Positions 44,591 to 52,662 of a DNA stretch of 64,000 bases are shown here, piece by piece. A program made the position numbers and the translations under genes. Numbering within the stretch: position 1 is the stretch's first letter; each line of letters opens with the position of its first letter. The stretch lies in contig CAZCZL010000008.1 of assembly GCA_964503315.1 (NCBI GenBank), positions 78,060 to 142,059 of the forward strand, given 5' to 3'. A model generated the notes under the pieces. That model saw only the letters and a list, made by a program, of their open reading frames with translations, searched no databases and was not told the DNA's origin. The DNA is from FEB-12 sp964503315 (GTDB lineage Bacteria > Zixibacteria > MSB-5A5 > GN15 > FEB-12).

Positions 44591-45865
44591 TCAGGATTGA
44601 GTGAGCAAGGCGAGTTTGCGTGAGAGGTACGCGCGCTCGGTGCTGTTCTGAGTCAATGAGATAGCGGTCTGCAGGGGTGCGATCGCCTCGGCCGGCCGTC
44701 TGAGGCGAATGAGCATCTCAGCGCGCACCGCGTGAAAATAGGGATACTTCAGCAAGGATTTCGCGACATCAGAGGAATCCAGAACTGTCAGCCCAACTTC
44801 GAAGCCCTTCCAGAATCCGAGCGCAACCGCGCGATTGAGGAAAACGATCGGCGAGGGTTCGAGCTCGAGTAGTTGATCATACCACTCGACCATCTGCCGC
44901 CAATCGGTTTTTTCGAATGAGAGAGCTTGAGCATGCAATGAGGCGATGCCGGCCTCGAAATGATAGCGGGAGAGTTTGTTGCCTGTGGCCGCTTTCTCCA
45001 GATGGTGAAATCCACGGGCTACAGATTGTCTGTCCCACAGAGTACGATCCTGATATTCGAGAAGAATCAGGTCGCCGCCGGATTGACGTGACGGGAAGCG
45101 GGAGATCTGAAAGTAGAAAAGCGCGAGCAGAGCATGAAGTTCCGGTGTATTAGTGATCGGATTTGCCGCGAGCAGCTCGGCAAGACGGATAGCGTCTTCG
45201 GCCAGATCTTTTGAGATCAGATCATTGCCGGAATGGCGGGTGTAACCTTCGTTGAAGATGAGATAGATGACGCGGAGGGCCGCGTCCATGCGTGTCATCA
45301 TTTCGGATGGTTCCGGCATCTCGAACGGTATCGCACCTGAACGGAATTGCTTTTTGCCGCGGACTATCCGTTGAGCGATAGTCGACTCCTCCGCCAAAAA
45401 TGCCCGCGCGATCTCGCCGACCGAAAATCCGCAGAGTTCCTTGAGCGCGATAGCGGTCTGGGCATCATCGGGTAACGATGGATGACAGCAGGCGAAGATC
45501 ATACGAAGCTGGTTATCGTCAAACTCGTGCTGATAGGTCGGCTCAAGTAGTGCAGCCATGGATTCGCTTTCAATATGACGCGTGATATCGGCCTCCCGTG
45601 TGGCATGGAGCTTAGCACTCCGTGTCTGGTCGATCATCAGGTTGCGCGCGGTGCGGTGGAGCCACGCTTCGGGATTCTCCGGGATACCGGCATGCGGCCA
45701 GCTCTTAAGCGCACGCAGTAAAGTCTCCTGCACGACATCTTCTACCGAGTCGATCTGGGCAAGACCGACCATAGCGGTAAGCGCGGCAATCAGACGGGCG
45801 GATTGCCGCCGAAAGAGGTGCTCCACCAGTTGGGTGGTATGAGACGCGCCGGGCTGGCCGTTCAC
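44591..45865 (-). CDS. ECF sigma factor of the ECF42 type with C-terminal TPR-like domain
   Basis: A 424-residue sigma factor much longer than typical ECF factors. Sigma region 2 is VEDVVQETLLRALKSWPHAG followed by PEAWLHRTARNLMID; region 4 is CGFSVGEIARAFLAEESTIAQRIVRGKK. From about residue 170 a helical extension of the COG4941/DUF6596 type follows (LIFNEGYTRHSG, ELHALLALF, HFEAGIASLHA, NRAVALGFWKG), as in ECF42. That group is known to pair with DGPF (YCII-like) proteins rather than a classical anti-sigma factor, and the gene just upstream encodes one. A GTG start at 45865, placed after the DGPF stop, is preferred; the alternative in-frame ATG codons overlap the DGPF gene. Confidence 0.9.
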   Translation of the reverse strand: MNGQPGASHTTQLVEHLFRRQSARLIAALTAMVGLAQIDSVEDVVQETLLRALKSWPHAGIPENPEAWLHRTARNLMIDQTRSAKLHATREADITRHIESESMAALLEPTYQHEFDDNQLRMIFACCHPSLPDDAQTAIALKELCGFSVGEIARAFLAEESTIAQRIVRGKKQFRSGAIPFEMPEPSEMMTRMDAALRVIYLIFNEGYTRHSGNDLISKDLAEDAIRLAELLAANPITNTPELHALLALFYFQISRFPSRQSGGDLILLEYQDRTLWDRQSVARGFHHLEKAATGNKLSRYHFEAGIASLHAQALSFEKTDWRQMVEWYDQLLELEPSPIVFLNRAVALGFWKGFEVGLTVLDSSDVAKSLLKYPYFHAVRAEMLIRLRRPAEAIAPLQTAISLTQNSTERAYLSRKLALLTQS

Positions 45866-45881
45866 TGTTCGGTTGATTACC

Positions 45882-46220
45882 TCACTGGTAAAGCGAAATG
45901 GCGCGGACCTCGACCATACCGCCATGGTCAAATGTCGGGCATTGCTTGGCAAGGGCGACGGCCTGGTCGTAGCTCTCAGCTTCGATCAGGTAATAGCCGC
46001 CGATGGTTTCTTTGGTTTCGGTGAAGGGGCCATCGACAATGGAGCTTCCCTGTTTCCGCAGGACGCGGCCGTTGGATTGGAGTTCATCTCCCCCTTTGAA
46101 ATGCCCCTTGTCGCGGAGCATGCGGGTGAAGGCGATATACTTCTCCATCGATTTCTGCATCTCCTCGGGGGAGAGCTCCACCCATTCGCCGTTACGGATC
46201 AACAACATATACTCGGCCAT
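45882..46220 (-). CDS. DGPF/YCII-domain protein, partner of the ECF42 sigma factor
   Basis: A 112-residue protein of the YCII-related family: starts AEYMLLIRNGEW, contains the name-giving motif VDGPFTETKETIGGYYLIE and ends in a VEVRAI strand. Such proteins are nearly always encoded beside ECF42 sigma factors and are probably transcribed by them; a detoxification or signalling role has been suggested, without a defined reaction. GGAGG lies four bases before the ATG. The sigma gene begins 16 bases downstream. Confidence 0.93.
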   Translation of the reverse strand: MAEYMLLIRNGEWVELSPEEMQKSMEKYIAFTRMLRDKGHFKGGDELQSNGRVLRKQGSSIVDGPFTETKETIGGYYLIEAESYDQAVALAKQCPTFDHGGMVEVRAISLYQ

Positions 46221-46331
46221 GATGCCTCCTGTCGGATTTGACTGATCATTGATTCACTCTGTCTAAGATAATGACGAACGGGGAGTTTGGGAATCGACAA
46301 GCGCACGGGAAAATTCCCAAGATTTAGGCAT

Positions 46332-47081
46332 CTAACGAAATCTGGCTATCCAATCGAGCGACTTCCGCATGAACTCCATCTTGCATTCCAGCGCCCAGAT
46401 AGCGTTGGGCGAGTACTCCTGAAGAGTGCCGAATATCTGCTCGAGCGGGATATTTCCCATGCCCAGCCCGAGGTGTTCGTCCTCGGTTCCATGGTTGTCA
46501 TGCAAATGAACATATCCGATCCGATGCCTAAGCGTTTTGATCCAGTAAATCGGGTCGCCGTGCGAGAAGCAGCGAATATGGCCAATATCAAGATTGACGT
46601 CAATGCGAGCATCGTCGACAGCGTCAATTACCTCCGCGAGGATCTCCGGTTCCGGTTCATGGACATTCTCCAGATGGAGATGGAAATCCCTTGAGCGGGG
46701 TTCGAGGAATTGCTTCCAGAAGGCTATACTCCTTTTGATGGTCGGAGCCTGCGGGCCGGTGTACGGGCGATAGCCAAGATGAAGCACCATATGATCTGCC
46801 CTAAGTCGCTCTGCGATCGCAGCCGCTTCCTCGAAACGGTACATGGCGAGGTCACGGACCATGCTATCGAAACTGCCGGGCGAGAGATCTCCAAACGGGC
46901 CATGGAAGGAGCGTGGGCGTATTCCTTCAACCAGCGGCAGATGCGTTTCGATGGTATCGGGATGAGCGAGAATGTGGGATGGGTCGTAAAATGACTGGAT
47001 CTCGATACCGCACTCGTACTCCGCGCACAGCGTGGCCGCTTCGGCAGGGTAACAATCATCGCAGATCAGCACAGTTCGCAT
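46332..47081 (-). CDS. Sugar phosphate isomerase/epimerase-like TIM-barrel protein
   Basis: A 249-residue xylose-isomerase-like (AP endonuclease 2 family) TIM barrel. Metal-site landmarks are present: HGPFGDL, VLHLGYRPY, LHLENVHEPEPEIL, NLDIGHIRCFSHGD, YVHLHDNHGTEDEHLGLG and a final ALECK. The exact substrate (sugar, inositol derivative or DNA) is not predictable. GGGAGATG precedes the ATG. Confidence 0.92.
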   Translation of the reverse strand: MRTVLICDDCYPAEAATLCAEYECGIEIQSFYDPSHILAHPDTIETHLPLVEGIRPRSFHGPFGDLSPGSFDSMVRDLAMYRFEEAAAIAERLRADHMVLHLGYRPYTGPQAPTIKRSIAFWKQFLEPRSRDFHLHLENVHEPEPEILAEVIDAVDDARIDVNLDIGHIRCFSHGDPIYWIKTLRHRIGYVHLHDNHGTEDEHLGLGMGNIPLEQIFGTLQEYSPNAIWALECKMEFMRKSLDWIARFR

Positions 47082-47179
47082 GAGACATCTCCCGGCAAGT
47101 CTGAGAGAAACATAGAGAGCACTTCGCTCTCAGGAAAGCATATAGTTTGCCACGACAAGCCGGTTCCCTGAACCTGCTG

Positions 47180-48007
47180 TTAGCCTCTTGTACGGACCAG
47201 CCTCACCCCCGCGGTCAACAGGAGCATGATGATCAGGGCGACCATGATCGAGGGGCCGGTCGGAAGATCCAAAAGCAGTGAGCCGTGAATACCGGCTAAC
47301 GCTCCTACCACCGCCACTGTCCAGCCAATCGCCAGCCGCTTCCCTTTGGATTGAGTCACCAACAGCGCGATCACGGGCGGGATCACCAGCAACGAAAAGA
47401 CCAGCAGGACGCCGGCGATATGGACCGAGGAGGTCACTACGATACCGAAGGTCGCGTAAAAGAGAAAATCCCAGAGCATCACATTCATTCCTGATGCCGC
47501 CGCCAGTTTTCGATTTTCGGATATCAGGAAGAATTTGTCGCGGAAAAGGTAGTGCACGACCCCGACACCCGAGTAGAGCGCGGCAATAGTCAGCAGTTCC
47601 GGGATAGTGCAGGTGAGGATGGAGCCATTGGAGATCTCTTGAATAGTCTCCATACCTTCGGCATGGTGCGAGAGGATAAGCACAGAGAGCGCGGCGAATC
47701 CGGCGTAGATAATGCCGATGAATGCTTCCTGCGGGATGCGATCATCGCGTGTTCGACTGACGGCGACTAGCAGTGCCGCCAGCATGGTAAACGAAAGCGA
47801 TATGAAGTACGATTGCAGAGAGTGGTCTCCCACTCCGGCGAAGATGGCGATGACGTACCCGAATGCCGCCGCCTGGGCGAGCGACAGGTCGACAAAGATC
47901 ACCCCCCGGCTGACGACATGGAAGCCGAGATAGGCATGGATCCCGGCCAGCACGAGGCTGACCAGGATTCCGATTTGCACAAAAGGTTGTTGAAGAAGTT
48001 CAAACAT
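47180..48007 (-). CDS. znuB: Metal ABC transporter permease (ZnuB/MntB family)
   Basis: A 275-residue inner-membrane permease of the ABC-3 family with about eight transmembrane helices; GIHAYLGFHVVSRGVIFVDLSLAQAAAFG is the standard family start (split here as GIHAYLGFHVV and DLSLAQAAAFG), and the second half holds the GxxxALLVAVS-type coupling region and VLLVFSLLVIPP. It should import Zn(II) or Mn(II) with the binding protein encoded just upstream. Start and stop of the two genes overlap (TGATG at 48005-48009). No ATP-binding subunit gene follows; the next gene downstream is unrelated. Confidence 0.94.
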   Translation of the reverse strand: MFELLQQPFVQIGILVSLVLAGIHAYLGFHVVSRGVIFVDLSLAQAAAFGYVIAIFAGVGDHSLQSYFISLSFTMLAALLVAVSRTRDDRIPQEAFIGIIYAGFAALSVLILSHHAEGMETIQEISNGSILTCTIPELLTIAALYSGVGVVHYLFRDKFFLISENRKLAAASGMNVMLWDFLFYATFGIVVTSSVHIAGVLLVFSLLVIPPVIALLVTQSKGKRLAIGWTVAVVGALAGIHGSLLLDLPTGPSIMVALIIMLLLTAGVRLVRTRG

Positions 48008-48897
48008 CAGTGGCCGGTCGCTTTCTTCAACGTACCAAGCAATGTGTCAAAGAGCGAGAAGTAATCGGTCGCGCCTTCAACTCCACCGACCGATGACGGC
48101 ACGGTGTAGGCAGTTGCGCCAGTCGCCTTGGCGAGCGAGTTCGGCGCACGCTCAGAGAAATATGGTTCGCGGAAGATGATCTTCACCTGCTGCTGATTCA
48201 TCAGGTCGATCAGTTCCGCGGTATGGGAGGCGGTCGGTTCGATCCCCGGTTTCGGTTCGATTTGGCCGGCGATCTCAACTCCAAACGCTTTCGCAAAATA
48301 GGAATAGGTCGTGTGGTAGCTGATGAACTTTGTCCCGGCGAAGGATGTCGCATCGGCCGACCAACGTTGCCAGGCGGAATCGAGCTTCCTGACGAATGAA
48401 TCATAGTTTGTCTGGTATGACGCGCCGTTGGTTGCGTCCGCTCTAAGCAGACCATCGAGAATGTTTTTCGCGATAATCTTTCCGTTGCGCGGGTCAAGCC
48501 AGTAGTGCGGATTTCCCGACGGGTGCACGTCGCCCATCGATGCATCCACCTTTCCGGCAGGTTTATCGAGCACCTCTATCCCATTTGAGCAATCGACGAT
48601 GATCAGCTTGCCATTGCGGGAGCCATCGATGATCCCATCCGCCCATTGATCCATCGCCAGGCCGACTTTGAGGTAGATGTCGGCTTTGGAGACCTTGAGC
48701 ATATAGCTGGGGAGCATCTCGACAAAATGCAAATTGGATCTCCCCTGCGCGATAGCGGTTACCTCGATCTTGTCCCCGCCGACCTCTTTGGCGATGGCCG
48801 CGAGATCAGATGATGACGCCACGACTTTGATCGCGGCGGGTGTGGTTGTTACCGACGTCGTCAGCGCGAGGAGCAATATCAGAATTGTCTTCTTCAT
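48007..48897 (-). CDS. znuA: Metal ABC transporter substrate-binding protein (ZnuA-like)
   Basis: A 296-residue periplasmic protein with a signal peptide (KKTILILLLALTTSVTTTPA). ZnuA/TroA-like features: SSDLAAIAKEVGGDKIEVTAI, VGLAMDQWADGI, the ligand-bearing GNPHYWLDPRNG, FISYHTTYSYFAKAFG, and a late FREPYFS. The usual His-rich loop of dedicated zinc-binding ZnuA is short here, so Mn or Fe cannot be excluded. GAGGAG precedes the ATG at 48897 by nine bases. It sits between an outer-membrane protein with a His-rich loop and the permease. Confidence 0.93.
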   Translation of the reverse strand: MKKTILILLLALTTSVTTTPAAIKVVASSSDLAAIAKEVGGDKIEVTAIAQGRSNLHFVEMLPSYMLKVSKADIYLKVGLAMDQWADGIIDGSRNGKLIIVDCSNGIEVLDKPAGKVDASMGDVHPSGNPHYWLDPRNGKIIAKNILDGLLRADATNGASYQTNYDSFVRKLDSAWQRWSADATSFAGTKFISYHTTYSYFAKAFGVEIAGQIEPKPGIEPTASHTAELIDLMNQQQVKIIFREPYFSERAPNSLAKATGATAYTVPSSVGGVEGATDYFSLFDTLLGTLKKATGH

Positions 48898-48914
48898 ACT
48901 AAACATCTCCTCGC

Positions 48915-50147
48915 CTAAAACTGATGGGGTTTGTGAGGGCCGAGCGACCAGAGCAACTGGAGGCCGACCGTGTACTCGGTGTCTTTCTCGGTCAGGTCGG
49001 TGTTCACCAGCCTAGATGAATCCTTGATATCAAATGAAGTCAGGCGGCCAAACAGCCGGATGATCGTGGTCTCTTCGAGTAGTGAGAACCCGGAGAACAG
49101 AGTGAATGAAGTTGTCCGGTTCTGATCATCGAAGATGCCCGCCTCGGTGTTGTTCATATCTTCGACAGGATTGTAGTCATGCTCGCCGCCATCGAAGATC
49201 CCGGGGGCGAGATCAACCATCGCGCCGATATTGTACCGTTTGGAGAACTGCAGGTCGGCGAAGAAGAACCCGCCGAGGGTGGATACAGTTTCGATTGGCC
49301 AACCCGGGGCGAAGCGGTCGCGACGACTCCCTAATAGCTCGCCGTGAAGGATCAACGAAGAGTAATCCGACCAACGGTGCTTGTACTTGATATCAACACC
49401 GTACATGGTAGCCCAGAGGTCATGGTAGCCATCAATCTCACTGCCAGTGCCTTCGGCACCGGAGGCAGCATACAGGCCGTAGAGTGCCGAGGTGCCGATC
49501 TCAAGATTCCCCCTTTCGCCAATGGGGAAAAAGCCGCTCAGTCGGCCGGAAAAAACCGGGTCTTCGGTGTTGCGCCCCTCGATATGTTCCGCATCGTGCT
49601 GTTCCTCCTCTTCGTGCGCATGGGCATCCGGCTCAAAGATCTTCCCGCGGAGCGCGTTCAGAGAGAGTTTGCTGTAGAAACCAACCGGCAATAGGAAGCT
49701 GACATTAACCCCTTCGTCAACAAATCCATCGAAGCCGAACATCATACGCAGGGCAAGCGGACGGTCGACAAACGGGTACGCGTGCGGGTGATAGGTGTTC
49801 AATTTGCCGAAATCGACGAGATATCGCCCCGCCCGGATCTGTGCGCCAAGCGGAAGGCCGCGCAGAATGGTCGCATAGGCTTCCTCAACTTCGAATCCGT
49901 CGCCGTGGTTGGCTATTGCGATATCCGCGCGTGTGTATGGATTCAAGTTACCATTAATGGCGAACTCGAGTCCTTCAAAACGCATATTTAGATTACCGTT
50001 GCGCATGGTCTCATTGCCGTACGCGTCTTTGTAATTGCCGGTGAAGGCGCGGAAGTCACCGATCGCGGAAATGTCCGGCTGGGTCATGGCCATTACGCCG
50101 GTACCGGTCATAACTATAAGAAGCAAAAGCAAAACAACTGCTTTCAT
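48915..50147 (-). CDS. Outer-membrane beta-barrel protein with a His/Glu-rich loop, zinc-uptake linked
   Basis: A 410-residue protein with a signal peptide (KAVVLLLLLIVMTGTGVMA) and many amphipathic strands typical of a porin-like or phosphate-porin-like barrel (RFEGLEFAINGNLNPYTRADIAI, ADLQFSKRYNIGAMVDL, YTVGLQLLW). Around residues 190-210 a segment DAHAHEEEEQHDAEHIEG carries four His and many acids, a likely metal-binding external loop. GGAGG precedes the ATG at 50147. It lies upstream of the ZnuA-like gene in the same orientation. Inference: it helps zinc cross the outer membrane. No TonB box was recognised. Confidence 0.87.
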   Translation of the reverse strand: MKAVVLLLLLIVMTGTGVMAMTQPDISAIGDFRAFTGNYKDAYGNETMRNGNLNMRFEGLEFAINGNLNPYTRADIAIANHGDGFEVEEAYATILRGLPLGAQIRAGRYLVDFGKLNTYHPHAYPFVDRPLALRMMFGFDGFVDEGVNVSFLLPVGFYSKLSLNALRGKIFEPDAHAHEEEEQHDAEHIEGRNTEDPVFSGRLSGFFPIGERGNLEIGTSALYGLYAASGAEGTGSEIDGYHDLWATMYGVDIKYKHRWSDYSSLILHGELLGSRRDRFAPGWPIETVSTLGGFFFADLQFSKRYNIGAMVDLAPGIFDGGEHDYNPVEDMNNTEAGIFDDQNRTTSFTLFSGFSLLEETTIIRLFGRLTSFDIKDSSRLVNTDLTEKDTEYTVGLQLLWSLGPHKPHQF

Positions 50148-50226
50148 GATATCCTCCACATGAATCATCGCCCAGCCACAATTATAGCGGGCTGCGCTGG
50201 TGAAAAGTAAGGGTCTTGATGAGGAA

Positions 50227-50577
50227 TCAGGCGATGACGGGAGGAGCGCGGGAAAGGAGCGAAGATACGATATGCGATTCCGGCGAGGAATTGACCTCAA
50301 CCAGGGGCGTGGAAGGAGATTCGTCTATCAGTGCCTGCGACGCGTCAAGGGTCAGCAGGTCAAGTTGACCATGGGTCTTGCAGAGCTGGCAGATATCCGG
50401 GTTGTGGATGGCGTGATGGTCGGCCTGTTCGGCAAATTGCGCGGCGGTGTGAAGGTCACAGGCGGTATGCTCGCACGCATGGTGCGGTACGACATATCCG
50501 AGAAAGAAAAACAGATACGCGGCCATCCCGAAATGGAGCGCTGCATGTCGAATATGTTTGCCTACTGTCTGCCGCAT
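50227..50577 (-). CDS. Small His/Cys-rich membrane-anchored protein, possible metal binder
   Basis: A 116-residue protein with one hydrophobic segment (MAAYLFFFLGYVV) followed by a short metal-binding-looking region rich in His and Cys: PHHACEHTACDLHTAAQ, then QADHHAIHNPDICQLCKTHG. This resembles DUF2946-type small periplasmic proteins found near copper or zinc genes, but I cannot assign it firmly. It lies between the hydrolase-like gene (15 bases upstream) and the barrel gene, within the same minus-strand run. No Shine-Dalgarno is visible. Confidence 0.75.
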   Translation of the reverse strand: MRQTVGKHIRHAALHFGMAAYLFFFLGYVVPHHACEHTACDLHTAAQFAEQADHHAIHNPDICQLCKTHGQLDLLTLDASQALIDESPSTPLVEVNSSPESHIVSSLLSRAPPVIA

Positions 50578-50592
50578 GGAACGATAACCGAC

Positions 50593-51492
50593 CTATTTCC
50601 TGCTGAGGGTCAATAGTGCGACCACGAGGTCGCTGTCTGCTACTGAACCGGTCTTGATCTCCAGCGGTTCCCGGGCGGATGATTGCAGGGCGAGGATCGC
50701 AGGGTCGTTCTCCTGTCCGGTTCGGACTACCAGAATCGCGGGAGCGGAAGGGGCCTTGAGGTCGCCAATCTCGCGATACGCCGCCGCGCTGTTGCTTCGA
50801 ATGTTATACCACCACCAGAACATGGTGCGATACAAGGGAAACCAGATCAGGCTTTTCTTTTCGCGCAAGGCGTCGATCATCCGGTCCGTGGTCAAATACG
50901 GCTCGATCGCCGCCAGCGCGTCAATTCGTTTTTCCTCGATCGAGGTCAGCAGCGCGGCATCGCCGCCGGCGTTGTACCCGACCACAATCAACGGATGGGC
51001 TATCTGGCCATGAATCTCAAGGTGGGCGATGACCGCTTCAAGGTCGGCCATCTCCAGTTGACCATCGGAGTGATATTCGCCGGATGAACTCCCCGTGGCG
51101 CGCTGGTCATAAGTTGCTATCGCGAAGCCGGAGTCCCGGAAGGCTTTCGCCAGATCGAGCAGGTGAGTCCGATCTTGTTGTTCGGAAGGAATGAGTATCG
51201 CGAGACCTCTCGCCACCGAATCAGTCGACGGGATATAGGCGGCCGCGAGTTTGGTCAGACCATCGGCCTCGATCCGCATGCTGTCAGCCGGAAGGCCTGC
51301 CGCGGCAAAGGACGTCAGGTCATTAGGAAGGAGCAACGTGTCGGCTGGTTGTCCATCGATCTCTGGTCTCCCCATGAATGCCTTGGTCCGATTGAGGGGG
51401 TAGACGAGGTAGACGAGGACGATCACCAAGACCGCCAGAATGACCAGGATGGTCTTGATCGTCTCACGGGTTGCCCGGGAAAGTCGCGCCAT
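50593..51492 (-). CDS. Membrane-anchored alpha/beta hydrolase-like protein lacking the Ser nucleophile
   Basis: A 299-residue protein with an N-terminal membrane anchor (ILVILAVLVIVLVYLVYPL) and an alpha/beta hydrolase fold: GLAILIPSEQQD, GFAIATYDQRATGSSSGEYH, the elbow VVGYNAGGDAALLTS, and a late PAILVVRTGQENDP strand carrying the usual acid-loop region. At the nucleophile position of G-x-S-x-G-G the residue is Asn174 (codon 50971-50973) instead of Ser, so serine hydrolase chemistry is unlikely. The cap region holds a Trp-rich segment (FWWWYNI). It is the first gene of the presumed zinc operon. GGGAG precedes the ATG. Confidence 0.82.
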   Translation of the reverse strand: MARLSRATRETIKTILVILAVLVIVLVYLVYPLNRTKAFMGRPEIDGQPADTLLLPNDLTSFAAAGLPADSMRIEADGLTKLAAAYIPSTDSVARGLAILIPSEQQDRTHLLDLAKAFRDSGFAIATYDQRATGSSSGEYHSDGQLEMADLEAVIAHLEIHGQIAHPLIVVGYNAGGDAALLTSIEEKRIDALAAIEPYLTTDRMIDALREKKSLIWFPLYRTMFWWWYNIRSNSAAAYREIGDLKAPSAPAILVVRTGQENDPAILALQSSAREPLEIKTGSVADSDLVVALLTLSRK

Positions 51493-52298
51493 GCGGTAAA
51501 GCTCCCTTGTCGCTGAACGTTAGTAGCTCGGAATGTTCCGATTTTGAGGCATTAAGTCAACAGCAAAACGGTCTCGGTGCCGCCAGCTTCCAGTCCCGGG
51601 TATTTCGTTCGTCCGTGACGTTGGCGCGGGAGCATGTCGGGAGCATCATTCGTCGCACGCTGCACAAGGGTGAGGGTATGTCGGTCGTTTGTGCTGCCGA
51701 CCAACAACTTATCGAATTCGACATCACCCGACAACGACCTCCCGGGGTGCTTCGGAGCACGTTGGGAGCATAACGGGAGCATACGCGGTCATTCGGTTCA
51801 CGTTTATGGCTCGACGGGTCGTCGAGGCGACGGGACGACCTGGTTTTTCGGATGCAAGACGTTCTGGTCCAGCGGAGACCGTTCCGGGCTGTTCAGAAAC
51901 TGCACACCGTGGATGGACCAGGATTGGCTTGATCGGGATTTGCGTGGGTCCATTTTGAGATGGATGGTCAAGAAGCGCAACGGAATACCGAAAAATGGAA
52001 GAGGCACCGGAGATGGTCGAGCTGAGGTAAGTCAATCCCGTAGACACAATCGGTAAAGGCGCATTTTCGGTCCCGCTTCTTATTAATGATAAGACGGCTA
52101 AAAAGAAATTGAACATTCTTCGCGATATCAGCGCGAAGGGCGAATGGAGTGACAGGAGGCGCGGTAAGAACCAAACGGAGTCAGGCTGTTTGCGCGATTT
52201 CAGCGTCAGGAGTGAGCAAAGTTCTTGATGATGAGGTCGTTGAGTCGATCAGCCAGGGCAGATTTTCGGCATATTGACAAGGTTTTTTCGGCTTTTGG
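51493..52298 (+). other. Gene-poor region with short phased repeats
   Basis: About 800 bases with no convincing coding region. Several frames of 70-140 codons exist on both strands but have no ribosome binding sites and atypical composition. The stretch holds the GGGAGCAT repeats described separately and an AT-richer part from about 52060. No tRNA, tmRNA, RNase P RNA or SRP RNA signature was recognised. Confidence 0.6.
51626..51783 (+). repeat. Eleven-base phased GGGAGCAT repeats
   Basis: GGGAGCAT occurs at 51628, 51639, 51764 and 51775. Within each pair the spacing is 11 bases, one DNA turn, and a third, imperfect unit (CGGAGCAC) precedes the second pair in register. The pairs are 136 bases apart. 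Confidence 0.65.
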
Positions 52299-52300
52299 TA

Positions 52301-52328
52301 TTGACACAATCGGAGAAGGTTGTATATT
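52301..52328 (+). promoter_or_regulatory. Sigma70-type promoter of the cohesin/dockerin gene cluster
   Basis: TTGACA (52301-52306) and TATATT (52323-52328) are separated by 16 bases. Transcription would begin near 52335 and give a leader of about 330 bases before the ATG at 52663. Confidence 0.65.
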
Positions 52329-52545
52329 CTCCGTTGGATGATAGGTGAGGTTTCCACAGAACGGCATACACCAAAAGTCAAAAAGCCAAAGCTCTTTCCG
52401 AAGCGAAACTGTTCTGAGTGAGTACTCCATCCTCGGTCCTGCTGTGGGGGCGAACCGAGTGATACAACAGGTTACTTACAAACGCACTACTGTTAAAGAA
52501 ACACACGTAATCGTTACGGACTGCGGAGATCGCTCCGTCCAGTAA

Positions 52546-52572
52546 GTGATGATGTTCTGTCTGTAAACATCA
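52546..52572 (+). repeat. Leader hairpin upstream of the first dockerin protein
   Basis: GATGATGTT and AACATCATC form a nine-pair inverted repeat with a short loop in the 5' leader. No T run follows, so it is a candidate regulatory hairpin rather than a terminator. Confidence 0.45.
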
Positions 52573-52662
52573 TCCCCGACTGGTCGCGGTATCTGTCTCT
52601 GTCAGGTGTGTTGTAGGCAAGCTTAAGGAATGGGTATTCGTACATCTATCAAGGAGGCGCTC

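Noticed and set aside
51634..52116. Overlapping frames of 130-140 codons on both strands
   Set aside because: No Shine-Dalgarno, no recognisable domain, and implausible composition rich in Arg, Trp and Cys or Pro and Ser.
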